Source: a virus
IMG/VR virus record: IMGVR_UViG_3300030329_004907
Location: 1 to 20,306 of that record
Reading direction: 5' to 3' (one strand)
DNA: 20,306 bases
Part shown: one piece after another, positions 7,646 to 13,335 of the stretch
How the letters are laid out: the number at the start of each line of letters is the position of its first letter
Position numbering within the stretch: position 1 is the stretch's first letter
Made by a program: the position numbers and the translations under genes
Notes under the pieces: model-generated
Databases searched by the model: none
Told to the model about the DNA's origin: nothing
The model's input: the letters and a program-made list of their open reading frames with translations, nothing else

Positions 7646-8229
7646 TAGACCAGGTCCTTGAATAGATCGGGAAACTTTCCGCCTTCGACAAAGTCCTCGA
7701 GACTGGGCCGCATAAAGGGCCGTTTCGCGATCCTCACCCGTTTTCTTACAAACGACTTGCGGCCGCGCTTAGTGACCTCGACGACCGCCTCGGTCTCGCC
7801 GCCCTTCTCGAGTAGCTCGGGCACCCCGCCCGCATTGAATAGCACGGGCCCGACAATGGTTGTCATTTCAGCCCGCGCGAAATGGTAGAAAATCGAGCGA
7901 ATCCCCCGCTCGCCTGCGGCGACGTGCGAGAAAGGCGGCTCGTTCGGCTCGCTGCGCGTCTTTAGCTTTTTCTCGATCGACTTTTTCGCCCGTTCGCGCA
8001 CCTTTGAGCTATACCAATGGGGCGGGCCTCCGCGGCTCTTGGCGAGCTGGAGTTTCGTCGGCCGCTTGTGCTTGATCTTCTTCTTCGCGATCGTCTGCAG
8101 CTCGCGACCGGCGAGGCTGAGGCGCTTACTGCTCGCCTGGTCGAGCGCCGGCTGAATACTGCGCCCCTGCGGGTCGAGGAAAAAGTCGAAGTCGAAACCG
8201 ACACTAAAGTCGATCGGGTTCGCGGCCAT
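7645..8229 (-). CDS. HK97-gp10-like / tail completion-type protein
   Basis: 194 residues from ATG 8229 (TGATG overlap with the chaperone T frame stop). The protein is basic in the middle ('KKKIKHKRPTKLQLAK'). It contains 'GPVLFNAGGVPELLEKGG' and ends in 'RIAKRPFMRPSLEDF'. A terminal '(A/K)RPFMRPAL' segment is a hallmark of HK97 gp10-like and other tail-completion proteins. Position between the tail assembly chaperones and the tape measure is unusual for gp10 in HK97, where it lies before the tube, but planctomycete-type phages may differ. Probable role: neck or tail-end assembly. The family assignment is moderate. Confidence 0.72.
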   Translation of the reverse strand: MAANPIDFSVGFDFDFFLDPQGRSIQPALDQASSKRLSLAGRELQTIAKKKIKHKRPTKLQLAKSRGGPPHWYSSKVRERAKKSIEKKLKTRSEPNEPPFSHVAAGERGIRSIFYHFARAEMTTIVGPVLFNAGGVPELLEKGGETEAVVEVTKRGRKSFVRKRVRIAKRPFMRPSLEDFVEGGKFPDLFKDLV

Positions 8230-8663
8230 CAGCTGCCCCCCCCTGCGGCGTTGAACATCGCCCGCAGCGTCGCCCGGTTACCCTTCGCGAGCCGAACCCC
8301 GCCCGGCTTCTTGCGCGGCGCGAACGGGTTAAAATCGGCCGCCTGGAACGGTGCCCGCTGCCGCTTCGGATCGCGGGCCGTGTTGGCAATCATCGCGAGC
8401 ACGTTCGAGGCGATCGACCAATCGGCCTTATCTCTGCCCTCTTTCATTTCGACGAGCTCCCAGTATTTAAGCGGCCCAGGATCGACCCCTATCGCCCCCG
8501 CTAGTTCGTGGAGGCGCTGCCACCAGACCCAACTAGCTCCGCTCTCGCCGCCTTCTCGGCCTTCTCGATGTGTTTCATCATCAGGCGCTCGGTCGCCGGG
8601 TCCTCGAACAGCTCGACGACCTTCTCGCTCCCCCTCTCGATCAGCCTCTGTACGTTCCGCCAC
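8229..8663 (-). CDS. Tail assembly chaperone T-type frame (product of -1 frameshift from G)
   Basis: This open frame lies -1 relative to the 8992 gene and overlaps its end. Only the part below about 8545 looks protein-coding: 'SWVWWQRLHELAGAIGV', 'YWELVEMKEGR', 'ASNVLAMIANTARDPKRQ' and 'FQAADFNPFAPRK'. The pattern W..LHELAG..G..P...(L/Y)WEL..M..GR....W....V..M..N..RD is typical of the T extension of G-T tail chaperones. The segment above 8545 is Arg/Glu/Gly-rich antiphase sequence, and no plausible start lies at the junction. I infer a G-T fusion of about 250 residues made by ribosomal frameshifting. No canonical X-XXY-YYZ heptamer is evident. Confidence 0.75.
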   Translation of the reverse strand: MAERTEADREGEREGRRAVRGPGDRAPDDETHREGREGGESGASWVWWQRLHELAGAIGVDPGPLKYWELVEMKEGRDKADWSIASNVLAMIANTARDPKRQRAPFQAADFNPFAPRKKPGGVRLAKGNRATLRAMFNAAGGGS

Positions 8664-8992
8664 TGCGCTAGGATCGCCGGCCCTCTGGCCGGCCCACCAA
8701 AAGCCGCCAGGGTCTCGATTAGTGCGCTTTGGGCGTCGACGATCTGGTCGACCCCGATCAGCTCGCCGAACTGCTCGTCGCTCACCTCGCGCCCGTCGGC
8801 CTCTTTGCGGCAGAGGATATAGAGCGCGCCGACGACGAGCTCGAAAGATTCCGACAACCTGACGAGCGTCGTGTTCTGTTTGGTCAGCAGGTCGGCGGGG
8901 TCGAGATCTAGCTCGCGTCGTAATTGTTTCGCTGTGGTCGCGTTGATGTCCGGGTGCCAGGTTGTCCCGTTTCGGTCGTTGAATTGTTGCAT
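8501..8992 (-). CDS. Tail assembly chaperone (lambda G-like)
   Basis: 163 residues from ATG 8992. An ORF extending upstream to 9115 exists, but that part is antiphase sequence. The protein begins 'MQQFNDRNGTTWHPDINATTAKQLRRELDLDP', cut here only to describe: a short beta hairpin, then helices with 'LVVGALYILCRKEADGREVSDEQFGELIGVD'-type text spread over residues 50-80. The order 'W.(L/P)DI...T.K.LR..L.(L/V)D..DL' then 'LYxLC(K/R).(E/Q)AD....SDE.FG' is one I know from G-type chaperones of planctomycete and proteobacterial prophages. It coats the tape measure during tail assembly and is not in the mature virion. Its start has no good ribosome-binding site and overlaps the preceding gene by 85 bases, implying coupling. 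Confidence 0.83.
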   Translation of the reverse strand: MQQFNDRNGTTWHPDINATTAKQLRRELDLDPADLLTKQNTTLVRLSESFELVVGALYILCRKEADGREVSDEQFGELIGVDQIVDAQSALIETLAAFGGPARGPAILAQWRNVQRLIERGSEKVVELFEDPATERLMMKHIEKAEKAARAELVGSGGSASTN

Positions 8993-9171
8993 TGATAAAC
9001 CGCTTTCATAGCCGCGGCGAGAGCGCCCGCCTGTTCTAATCCCCAGGGTAGAGAGGGGCAGGCCGCCCAGCGTAGCGCCGTAAATAGCGCGAGCGCCTCG
9101 CGGCCTTGGGTCCATTCGAGGCGGTATAAGTGCCCCTCGTGGTCGATCTCGACGAAATAGATATCGTCGAT
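8908..9171 (-). CDS. Hidden small gene with apparent AUC start, unknown function
   Basis: 87 codons open between a TGA at 9196-9198 and the TAG at 8908-8910 in a frame with no ATG, GTG or TTG before a late ATG near 9002. The frame is clearly coding-like: 'IDDIYFVEIDHEGHLYRLEW', then 'TQGREALALFTALRWAA' and 'LEQAGALAAAMKAVYQ', with GC-ending codons. A strong AAAAGGGG lies six bases before ATC at 9171, which is the best placed start. Without it, about 230 bases (9223-8993) would be empty in a packed operon. The last 27 codons overlap the G chaperone. No family recognised; 'GHLYRLEW' suggests a small alpha/beta protein. The start could also reflect a sequence error of one base. Confidence 0.55.
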   Translation of the reverse strand: MDDIYFVEIDHEGHLYRLEWTQGREALALFTALRWAACPSLPWGLEQAGALAAAMKAVYQCNNSTTETGQPGTRTSTRPQRNNYDAS

Positions 9172-9223
9172 GGTGTGCCCCTTTTCCGTTTTATGTCAGC
9201 CCGCGCCCGGCGCGGGGTTGTTG

Positions 9224-9577
9224 CTAGTCGTCGGCCGCTGTTTCCTCGGTCGCTTCGACAGGCGGGTCGACCATCGGGGCGACCGGTTCGCCAGCCAGCG
9301 CCAGCACGTCGGCAGCTTGCCAAAGTACCGATTCGGCGCCCTTAGATCGCAGCAGGCCGCGGCGCAAATTGGCGGCCAGCTTGTCGCCCTTTGGCGCAGC
9401 TTCGACCAGCGCCTCGCCCTCGTCGCGGCTGACATGAACCAGCCCGCGCGTCGGGTCAATCGCCTGGATATTCTCGATCTCGGCGGCGTCGAATTCTGGC
9501 ATAAGGCCCGCGAGGGTTGCGTTTTTCCACTGCTCGCCGCGCTCGATTGCGAGCTTGGCCCGTTGTTTAATTTCCAT
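9224..9577 (-). CDS. Hypothetical protein between tail tube and chaperones
   Basis: 117 residues from ATG 9577, with AAAGGGGAA about 5 bases upstream. An in-frame extension to 9661 overlaps the tube gene and is rejected. The N-terminus 'MEIKQRAKLAIERGEQWKN' is a charged helix. The middle contains 'LVHVSRDEGEALVEAAPKGDK', quoted only to residue-level pattern: a mixed alpha/beta region. The C-terminus is acidic and Pro/Ala-rich ('VEATEETAADD'). It lies where many siphoviruses encode a first tail chaperone or tail-tube cofactor, but I see no family signature. Confidence 0.72.
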   Translation of the reverse strand: MEIKQRAKLAIERGEQWKNATLAGLMPEFDAAEIENIQAIDPTRGLVHVSRDEGEALVEAAPKGDKLAANLRRGLLRSKGAESVLWQAADVLALAGEPVAPMVDPPVEATEETAADD

Positions 9578-9590
9578 GGTTTCCCCTTTG

Positions 9591-10058
9591 CTAGCTCGCC
9601 GTGAACCAAGTAGGTACAACGAGCGCGCTCGACTCTTCGGCGTAAACCGGCTTAGCTTCAAAATCGACCGTACTCGCGTCCTCGAGTCCCTGGTTGAGTG
9701 TGTTACTAAAGAACTGACAATGGGCGCGGATACCCTGACAGCCCGACTCCGTCGCCGGCCCGTCGAGCGCCAGGAGCTCGTAGGTCGTGCGAGAAAAGAA
9801 GGCGGCCCGGAGCGCGTCGAATACCGCGTCGGTGCCTTGCTTGTGCAGATAGTTAAAACTGATCGCGAGCTCTTTCAGGCCCTGCCGGGTCAGCTTCCAC
9901 GCGCTTTCGCGGGCGTTGGTGGTGACCTCGCTCGCGGTAATCGAGATAGTGCAATCTATCGTTTTGCTTATCTCCACCCACGTCGGGCTGGCGTGTGTCG
10001 CCGAGTTGTAGTAGAGCTTAGATTCTTGGCCCGTCACTGGGGTCTGAGTTAGCGCCAT
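9591..10058 (-). CDS. Major tail (tube) protein
   Basis: 155 residues from ATG 10058, with AAGGA about 9 bases upstream. The protein reads like a tail tube protein. An N-terminal strand has 'WVEISKTIDCTISI'. The conserved 'ASEVTTNARESAWKLTRQGLKE' region is described as '(D/E)VTT(N/R)....W....GLKE'. 'ISFNYLHKQGTDAVFDALRAAF' follows, then a beta-strand block ending 'VDFEAKPVYAEE'. This matches the TP901-1/HK97-type tube fold pattern. Hexamers stack along the tape measure to form the tail tube. The gene order (terminator protein, tube, chaperones, tape measure) supports the call. Confidence 0.85.
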   Translation of the reverse strand: MALTQTPVTGQESKLYYNSATHASPTWVEISKTIDCTISITASEVTTNARESAWKLTRQGLKELAISFNYLHKQGTDAVFDALRAAFFSRTTYELLALDGPATESGCQGIRAHCQFFSNTLNQGLEDASTVDFEAKPVYAEESSALVVPTWFTAS

Positions 10059-10074
10059 TTGTTGCGGTCCTTAT

Positions 10075-10518
10075 TTATGCGAAGAACAGATATCTAATTC
10101 GAATCAGCTTGGCGAAGGCGGGCAGGTTCAGGCCGCCCAGGGTGTCGGAGTCGGTCACCTCGTGCCCGACGTAGACGGCGCCCGCGGGTCGCTGCGGGTC
10201 GCTGGTCGTTGTCAGCCCGATAAAGTCGGCGACCTCCTGGGCGAAATAATCGAGCGCGTCAGCCGCTGCGGTTGTCGTCGCTTGCTTCTGCACGCTGACG
10301 ACGATCGGCGAGGTAAATCGCGACGAGCTGCGGCTCGAGAGCTCGGCCTCAGCCGGGCCCGGTATCACTCGCAGCTGCAGAGAATCGAGTTCCTCGAGCT
10401 TTACGACCGGCTTATAGTCTCGCTGGCAGGTAAACGACGTAATCGAGAACCCGCTCGCGGCGGAGTTGATAGCGCTGACCAGCGCGTCGGCGATTTGTAC
10501 GGGTTTGCTATCGGTCAC
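10075..10518 (-). CDS. Tail terminator / minor tail protein (lambda U-like position)
   Basis: 147 residues from GTG 10518, overlapping the preceding membrane-protein gene by 11 bases. N-terminal helix 'VQIADALVSAINSAASGF' is followed by strands with 'YKPVVKLEELDSLQLRVIPG', 'SPIVVSVQKQA', a helix 'ALDYFAQEVADFIGL' and a closing strand 'AFAKLIRIRYLF'. This alpha-beta layout and the size match the tail terminator family, which caps the tail tube and joins it to the head. Position just before the tube gene agrees. The call rests on layout plus context, not a unique motif. Confidence 0.75.
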   Translation of the reverse strand: MTDSKPVQIADALVSAINSAASGFSITSFTCQRDYKPVVKLEELDSLQLRVIPGPAEAELSSRSSSRFTSPIVVSVQKQATTTAAADALDYFAQEVADFIGLTTTSDPQRPAGAVYVGHEVTDSDTLGGLNLPAFAKLIRIRYLFFA

Positions 10519-10756
10519 GGTTTTCGATCAGTTTGTCGAGGGTGTTTTGCAGGCGGTCGAGTTGTTTCGCGATGTGTTCTGTCGTCCGCTCGTATTCGGT
10601 TTGCCTTACGCTCGCCGCATGCGTGCCCGAGTTATGGGTTTGGAAACTCACCGCACCCAGTCCAACGAGCGCGGTCGCGACGGTCAGCGTCGAGAGGGTC
10701 CACTCTCGCCACGTTACAAACCGCTGCCCGTTCGCTGGGCGGTTGCTGTTCATCAT
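10508..10756 (-). CDS. Small one-pass membrane protein with coiled-coil tail
   Basis: 82 residues from ATG 10756, overlapping the upstream stop by four bases (ATGA). A second ATG follows directly. A polar N-terminus is followed by one hydrophobic segment, residues about 18-38 ('LSTLTVATALVGLGAV'), then a heptad-rich C-terminus ('HIAKQLDRLQNTLDKLIE'). A longer in-frame extension exists but is antiphase to the stopper gene, so this start is preferred. Topology resembles small holins, spanin-like or phage envelope proteins. Its location inside the neck cassette is unusual. Function unknown; a holin role is only a possibility. Confidence 0.75.
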   Translation of the reverse strand: MMNSNRPANGQRFVTWREWTLSTLTVATALVGLGAVSFQTHNSGTHAASVRQTEYERTTEHIAKQLDRLQNTLDKLIENRDR

Positions 10757-11133
10757 GTTTGCGCTGTCTGCTTGCTGTGGATGCGGTAGCGGGTCCGCTC
10801 GCGATCCAGGTAGGCGTAAACCGGTTCGCCTTCCGGCGCTGCGACGGTGTAGGTTTCGGTCACCCCGTTTCTGGTGGTGCTGATCGTATCGCCGCGGGCC
10901 GGCGTAACCACTGCGCCACCGATCACCAGATCGGCGACCGATACGAGCCAATCGGCCGAGGTAAACCGCTCCGCGAGCCCGCCGTCGATCACGACCTCGA
11001 AGTCGGTCGCGCCCTGCAGCGCGCCCCCGGTAAGGGTCACACTGCCCGCGCTCGTCGTGTAGGTGATCGTCAGCCCGGCGAGCCGGGTCGCCGCTTTGAG
11101 AGCGGTCGAGATCGCGGTCGAGAAATTCGACAT
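10753..11133 (-). CDS. Head-tail joining protein (FII/stopper-like)
   Basis: 126 residues from ATG 11133, with GGAGG four bases before the start. After a helix of about 17 residues the protein is beta-rich: 'LTITYTTSAGSVTLTGG', then 'ERFTSADWLVSVADL', 'GDTISTTRNGVTETYTV' and a closing 'TRYRIHSKQT'. The motif set, a 'DW(L/I)(V/I)...DL' strand, 'GD.I....(N/D)G....Y.V' and a terminal 'RIH(T/S)K', is one I associate with the small head-tail stopper proteins in Mu-like and planctomycete prophages. It sits exactly where lambda FII lies, between capsid and tail terminator. Likely role: sealing the neck so that tails can attach. Confidence 0.8.
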   Translation of the reverse strand: MSNFSTAISTALKAATRLAGLTITYTTSAGSVTLTGGALQGATDFEVVIDGGLAERFTSADWLVSVADLVIGGAVVTPARGDTISTTRNGVTETYTVAAPEGEPVYAYLDRERTRYRIHSKQTAQT

Positions 11134-11160
11134 TGAGCCTCCGATTTATCGCCACCGGTC

Positions 11161-11194
11161 GCCCGGGCGCGCTGCGGCTGAGACGCGCCCGGGC
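11161..11194. promoter_or_regulatory. Perfect 11-bp GC-rich hairpin between capsid and stopper genes
   Basis: GCCCGGGCGCG at 11161-11171 pairs perfectly with CGCGCCCGGGC at 11184-11194 around a 12-base loop. It lies in the 106-base gap between the capsid stop (11240) and the stopper start (11133), the largest clean gap inside the head and tail operon. Neither side has a T run, so it is not a standard intrinsic terminator. A weaker AAAAG...CTTTT pair lies just after the capsid stop. It could attenuate transcription, stabilise the capsid transcript 3' end, or mark a processing site, which would favour high capsid expression. Confidence 0.5.
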
Positions 11195-11239
11195 TTGCGG
11201 CGGAGAGGAGCACTAGAAAAGTTTCCTCTTTTATTAAAA

Positions 11240-12169
11240 CTAGGTGACCTGAGTCTCGGCGTTACCCAGTCCAGGCGAGACGATGATCGGAATCCCTTGG
11301 GATTCGGCAGGCCAGGGCGCCGGGCTGCCCGTCGCGTTGGTTGCTGTTCGCGAGCTCTGCAGCTGGTACGCGCTGCGGCTATTCATTACGAGCACGTCGG
11401 GCCACGCGCCTCCTGGGAATTGCTCGAGCATCTCGGCGATTTTCGCGTCGGTGAGTTTATTACTCCCGGCGTCTACGTTCGCGATTCTGGCACAGGAGTA
11501 CTTGTCGCCCATCGTTACCCCCGCCCAGGCGTCTATGGGCGTCACATACGCCGAAAAACTCTTTGAGCTCGAATCGATTGTGAGCTCTTGACGGGTCTCG
11601 CCGATCGAGATGATCCCGTTATTCCCTACCAGAACCTGGCAGTCGCTCGGGCCCATCCTGAGGGCGTAGACCGACGTGAGGGCGGTCGTTCCGCCTGCGT
11701 CGATCACCTGCGAGTCGGCCACGTCGCTCAGCGCGGCGTTATCTGGCAGACCATTAAAACCGTCGGCGTCCGCGTTCGTACCCTGCAAAATCTGCTTCTC
11801 GATCACGAAAAACGCATTGGCGAGCGCGCGGCCCGCCTTCATGGCGATCAGTGCCTCGGGTCCGTAGATATAGGCGTTCGCCGTAGCAACGTCCTGCTTT
11901 ACGCTGGCGTCGACGTATTTGAGACTTACACTGACCTCGGTGTCCGTGCTCGTCGTAAAATCCTTACCGGCGTTCGCGGCTCGGAAAACGGCGACCGAAT
12001 TCGCCGATTCGACGTAGTATTTGAACGTATCGCCGAGGGGGGCGATCGCGGCGGGCATGCGTTGCAATAGCGGCGCGCTCTGCAGCAGGTCGGAGAACGT
12101 GCCCTCTGTGTAGAGGTCGCGGCTGTTAATTTTCGCCAGGTCGGCGAGTGTCATGAGTGAGTCGGCCAT
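11240..12169 (-). CDS. Major capsid protein (HK97-fold)
   Basis: 309 residues from ATG 12169, with AAGGA about 10 bases upstream. The N-terminus 'MADSLMTLADLAKINSRDLYTEGTF' (described, not a motif) leads into 'LGDTFKYYVES', 'VSVSLKYVDASVKQD', 'IEKQILQGTNADADGFNGLPDN', 'AWAGVTMGDKYSCARIANVD' and 'VLVMNSRSAYQLQ'. Text such as '(I/L)E(K/R)(Q/A)(I/L)L.G......GF.G(L/I)' and 'DVL(V/L)MN.R.' near the C-terminus is typical of HK97-fold capsid proteins (gp7-type group). It follows the protease/scaffold gene, as expected. No lambda-D-like decoration gene is between the two. A hairpin follows the stop. Confidence 0.88.
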   Translation of the reverse strand: MADSLMTLADLAKINSRDLYTEGTFSDLLQSAPLLQRMPAAIAPLGDTFKYYVESANSVAVFRAANAGKDFTTSTDTEVSVSLKYVDASVKQDVATANAYIYGPEALIAMKAGRALANAFFVIEKQILQGTNADADGFNGLPDNAALSDVADSQVIDAGGTTALTSVYALRMGPSDCQVLVGNNGIISIGETRQELTIDSSSKSFSAYVTPIDAWAGVTMGDKYSCARIANVDAGSNKLTDAKIAEMLEQFPGGAWPDVLVMNSRSAYQLQSSRTATNATGSPAPWPAESQGIPIIVSPGLGNAETQVT

Positions 12170-12240
12170 GGTCGGCGGGTCCTTCTATTTTAGTTGCGAT
12201 GTGGTGCGGTAGGTTGCGAGTTGGTGCGAGGGTCTGCGGG

Positions 12241-13335
12241 CTAGTTCAGCTGACCGCGGCGCCCTGCGATCGAGATAAACTGCTGGAGCGGGTGCTCGAA
12301 TTTGGTCGCCTGCTGAGTCGACGCCCCTTGAAAACTGACCGGGTGCTCTTCGCCCCGGTCGAAGGCGGCGACCTTTGCCTCGGCGGCGGTTGCGTTGCCC
12401 AGCGCGGCCGCTGCGAACTGCTCCAGGTGCGTTGTGTAGGCGATCGCAGCGCTCGCGATATCGAGCCCACGCGCGCCGGCGTCAACAATAAAACCGTTCC
12501 TGTCGAACCCCTCGGGCGCGCCGTCGCACAGCGCTTTGAGGTCGGCAATGTTCGCGGCTTGTGGTGCGGCAGGTGCTGCCGGTTGCGGCTCGGCGACCGG
12601 TTCGCTGTGTTGGGCGAGGGCCGGCTCGGCGACCGGCTGCTCGGGCGGTTGCGCGGCTGCCGGCTGCGGCTCGGGCTGCGGCTCGGGTTGCGGTTGCGGT
12701 TCGGCGTGGAGGTTTGCGAGCTCTGGCATTAATTCGGCCTTTCGAAAAACGGTGACTATTTGGTGAGGTTCGGTATCAATAAACTGGGCGTGGGTGTCGG
12801 GGTCGGCGCCGAACGGCGTGATCGCGACGGATCGCAGCGGCCAGGATCTGACGACGTACCCAGGGCCGGCGAACGTGCGGCCGTTCACCTCGGTCTCTTC
12901 GCCCTCTTCGAGCTGCTCGAGCGTCGTCCCGGGTCCGTTCCAATCGATAGACGCCTCGTACTCGATCCCAGCCGCGGCCTTCTTGAGGACGGTCGCGGCG
13001 CGGTCGTTGGGCGAGGTGCTCACCAGCTCGGCGAACATCTCGAGCCCGCGCTCGCTCACGGTTGTCTCTTCGCAGAACCCGATCGGCTCGCCGTCGTGCG
13101 AGTAGTCGACCATCACGCGATTGTGTCTTTTCGTCATCCCGGCGAGGTCGTGCACGATTCGCCCCCAATAGGGCGTTTCGATCGCGTCGCCTGTTCGGGC
13201 GAGGATCTGCACGGGTGCCCGGGTCACTCCGTCGCCGTCGTCGTGTAGCTTGCTCTGATCGATCGGCTCGAGCGTCGCCTCGCAGCGTAGCGCGGTCGCT
13301 GGGACCTGCTGATATTGTTTCTGTTTGTCTGCCAT
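12241..13335 (-). CDS. Capsid maturation protease with C-terminal scaffold-like domain
   Basis: 364 residues from ATG 13335, with GGAGG five bases upstream and one base shared with the portal stop (TAATG). An open extension to 13605 is antiphase sequence. Residues about 50-185 form the protease part: 'VMVDYSHDGEPIGFCEE' with His80, 'ERGLEMFAEL', 'AAGIEYEASIDWNG' with Ser129, and 'PLRSVAITPFGADPDT'. This is the layout of HK97/U35-type or Mu I-like prohead proteases (catalytic His and Ser). Residues about 212-265 are a Pro/Gln/Glu/Ala repeat linker, followed by a helical C-terminal domain that probably serves as the scaffold. Lambda C and Nu3 functions would thus be on one chain. Catalytic residues are inferred by position. 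Confidence 0.85.
   Translation of the reverse strand: MADKQKQYQQVPATALRCEATLEPIDQSKLHDDGDGVTRAPVQILARTGDAIETPYWGRIVHDLAGMTKRHNRVMVDYSHDGEPIGFCEETTVSERGLEMFAELVSTSPNDRAATVLKKAAAGIEYEASIDWNGPGTTLEQLEEGEETEVNGRTFAGPGYVVRSWPLRSVAITPFGADPDTHAQFIDTEPHQIVTVFRKAELMPELANLHAEPQPQPEPQPEPQPAAAQPPEQPVAEPALAQHSEPVAEPQPAAPAAPQAANIADLKALCDGAPEGFDRNGFIVDAGARGLDIASAAIAYTTHLEQFAAAALGNATAAEAKVAAFDRGEEHPVSFQGASTQQATKFEHPLQQFISIAGRRGQLN
12582..12713 (-). repeat. In-frame Pro/Glu/Gln-coding degenerate repeat
   Basis: On the plus strand this stretch repeats units like 'ggctgcggctcggg' and 'ggttgcggttcgg'. They encode PQPEPQPEPQP-type and PVAEPALAQ-type residues on the minus strand, in frame with the protease/scaffold gene. 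It is a low-complexity linker between the protease and scaffold domains, prone to length change by slippage. It is not a CRISPR or binding-site array. Confidence 0.7.

Noticed and set aside
8017-8862. Plus-strand ORF of 281 codons
   Set aside because: Opposes the chaperone and gp10-like genes and becomes an Arg/Ser/Pro run typical of shadow frames.
9036-9323. 95-codon minus-strand ORF bridging the gap between the 117-residue gene and the chaperone
   Set aside because: Arg/Ser/Thr-rich shadow; the neighbouring frame (9171-8908) carries the coding signal.
10162-11136. Long plus-strand ORF of 324 codons across the neck genes
   Set aside because: Arg/Gly/Ser-rich antiphase sequence opposite three well-supported minus-strand genes; no motif and no ribosome-binding site pattern.
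12582-12713. Short repeats resembling a repeat array or binding-site cluster
   Set aside because: They are in-frame codon repeats for a Pro/Glu/Gln linker, with no spacer structure.
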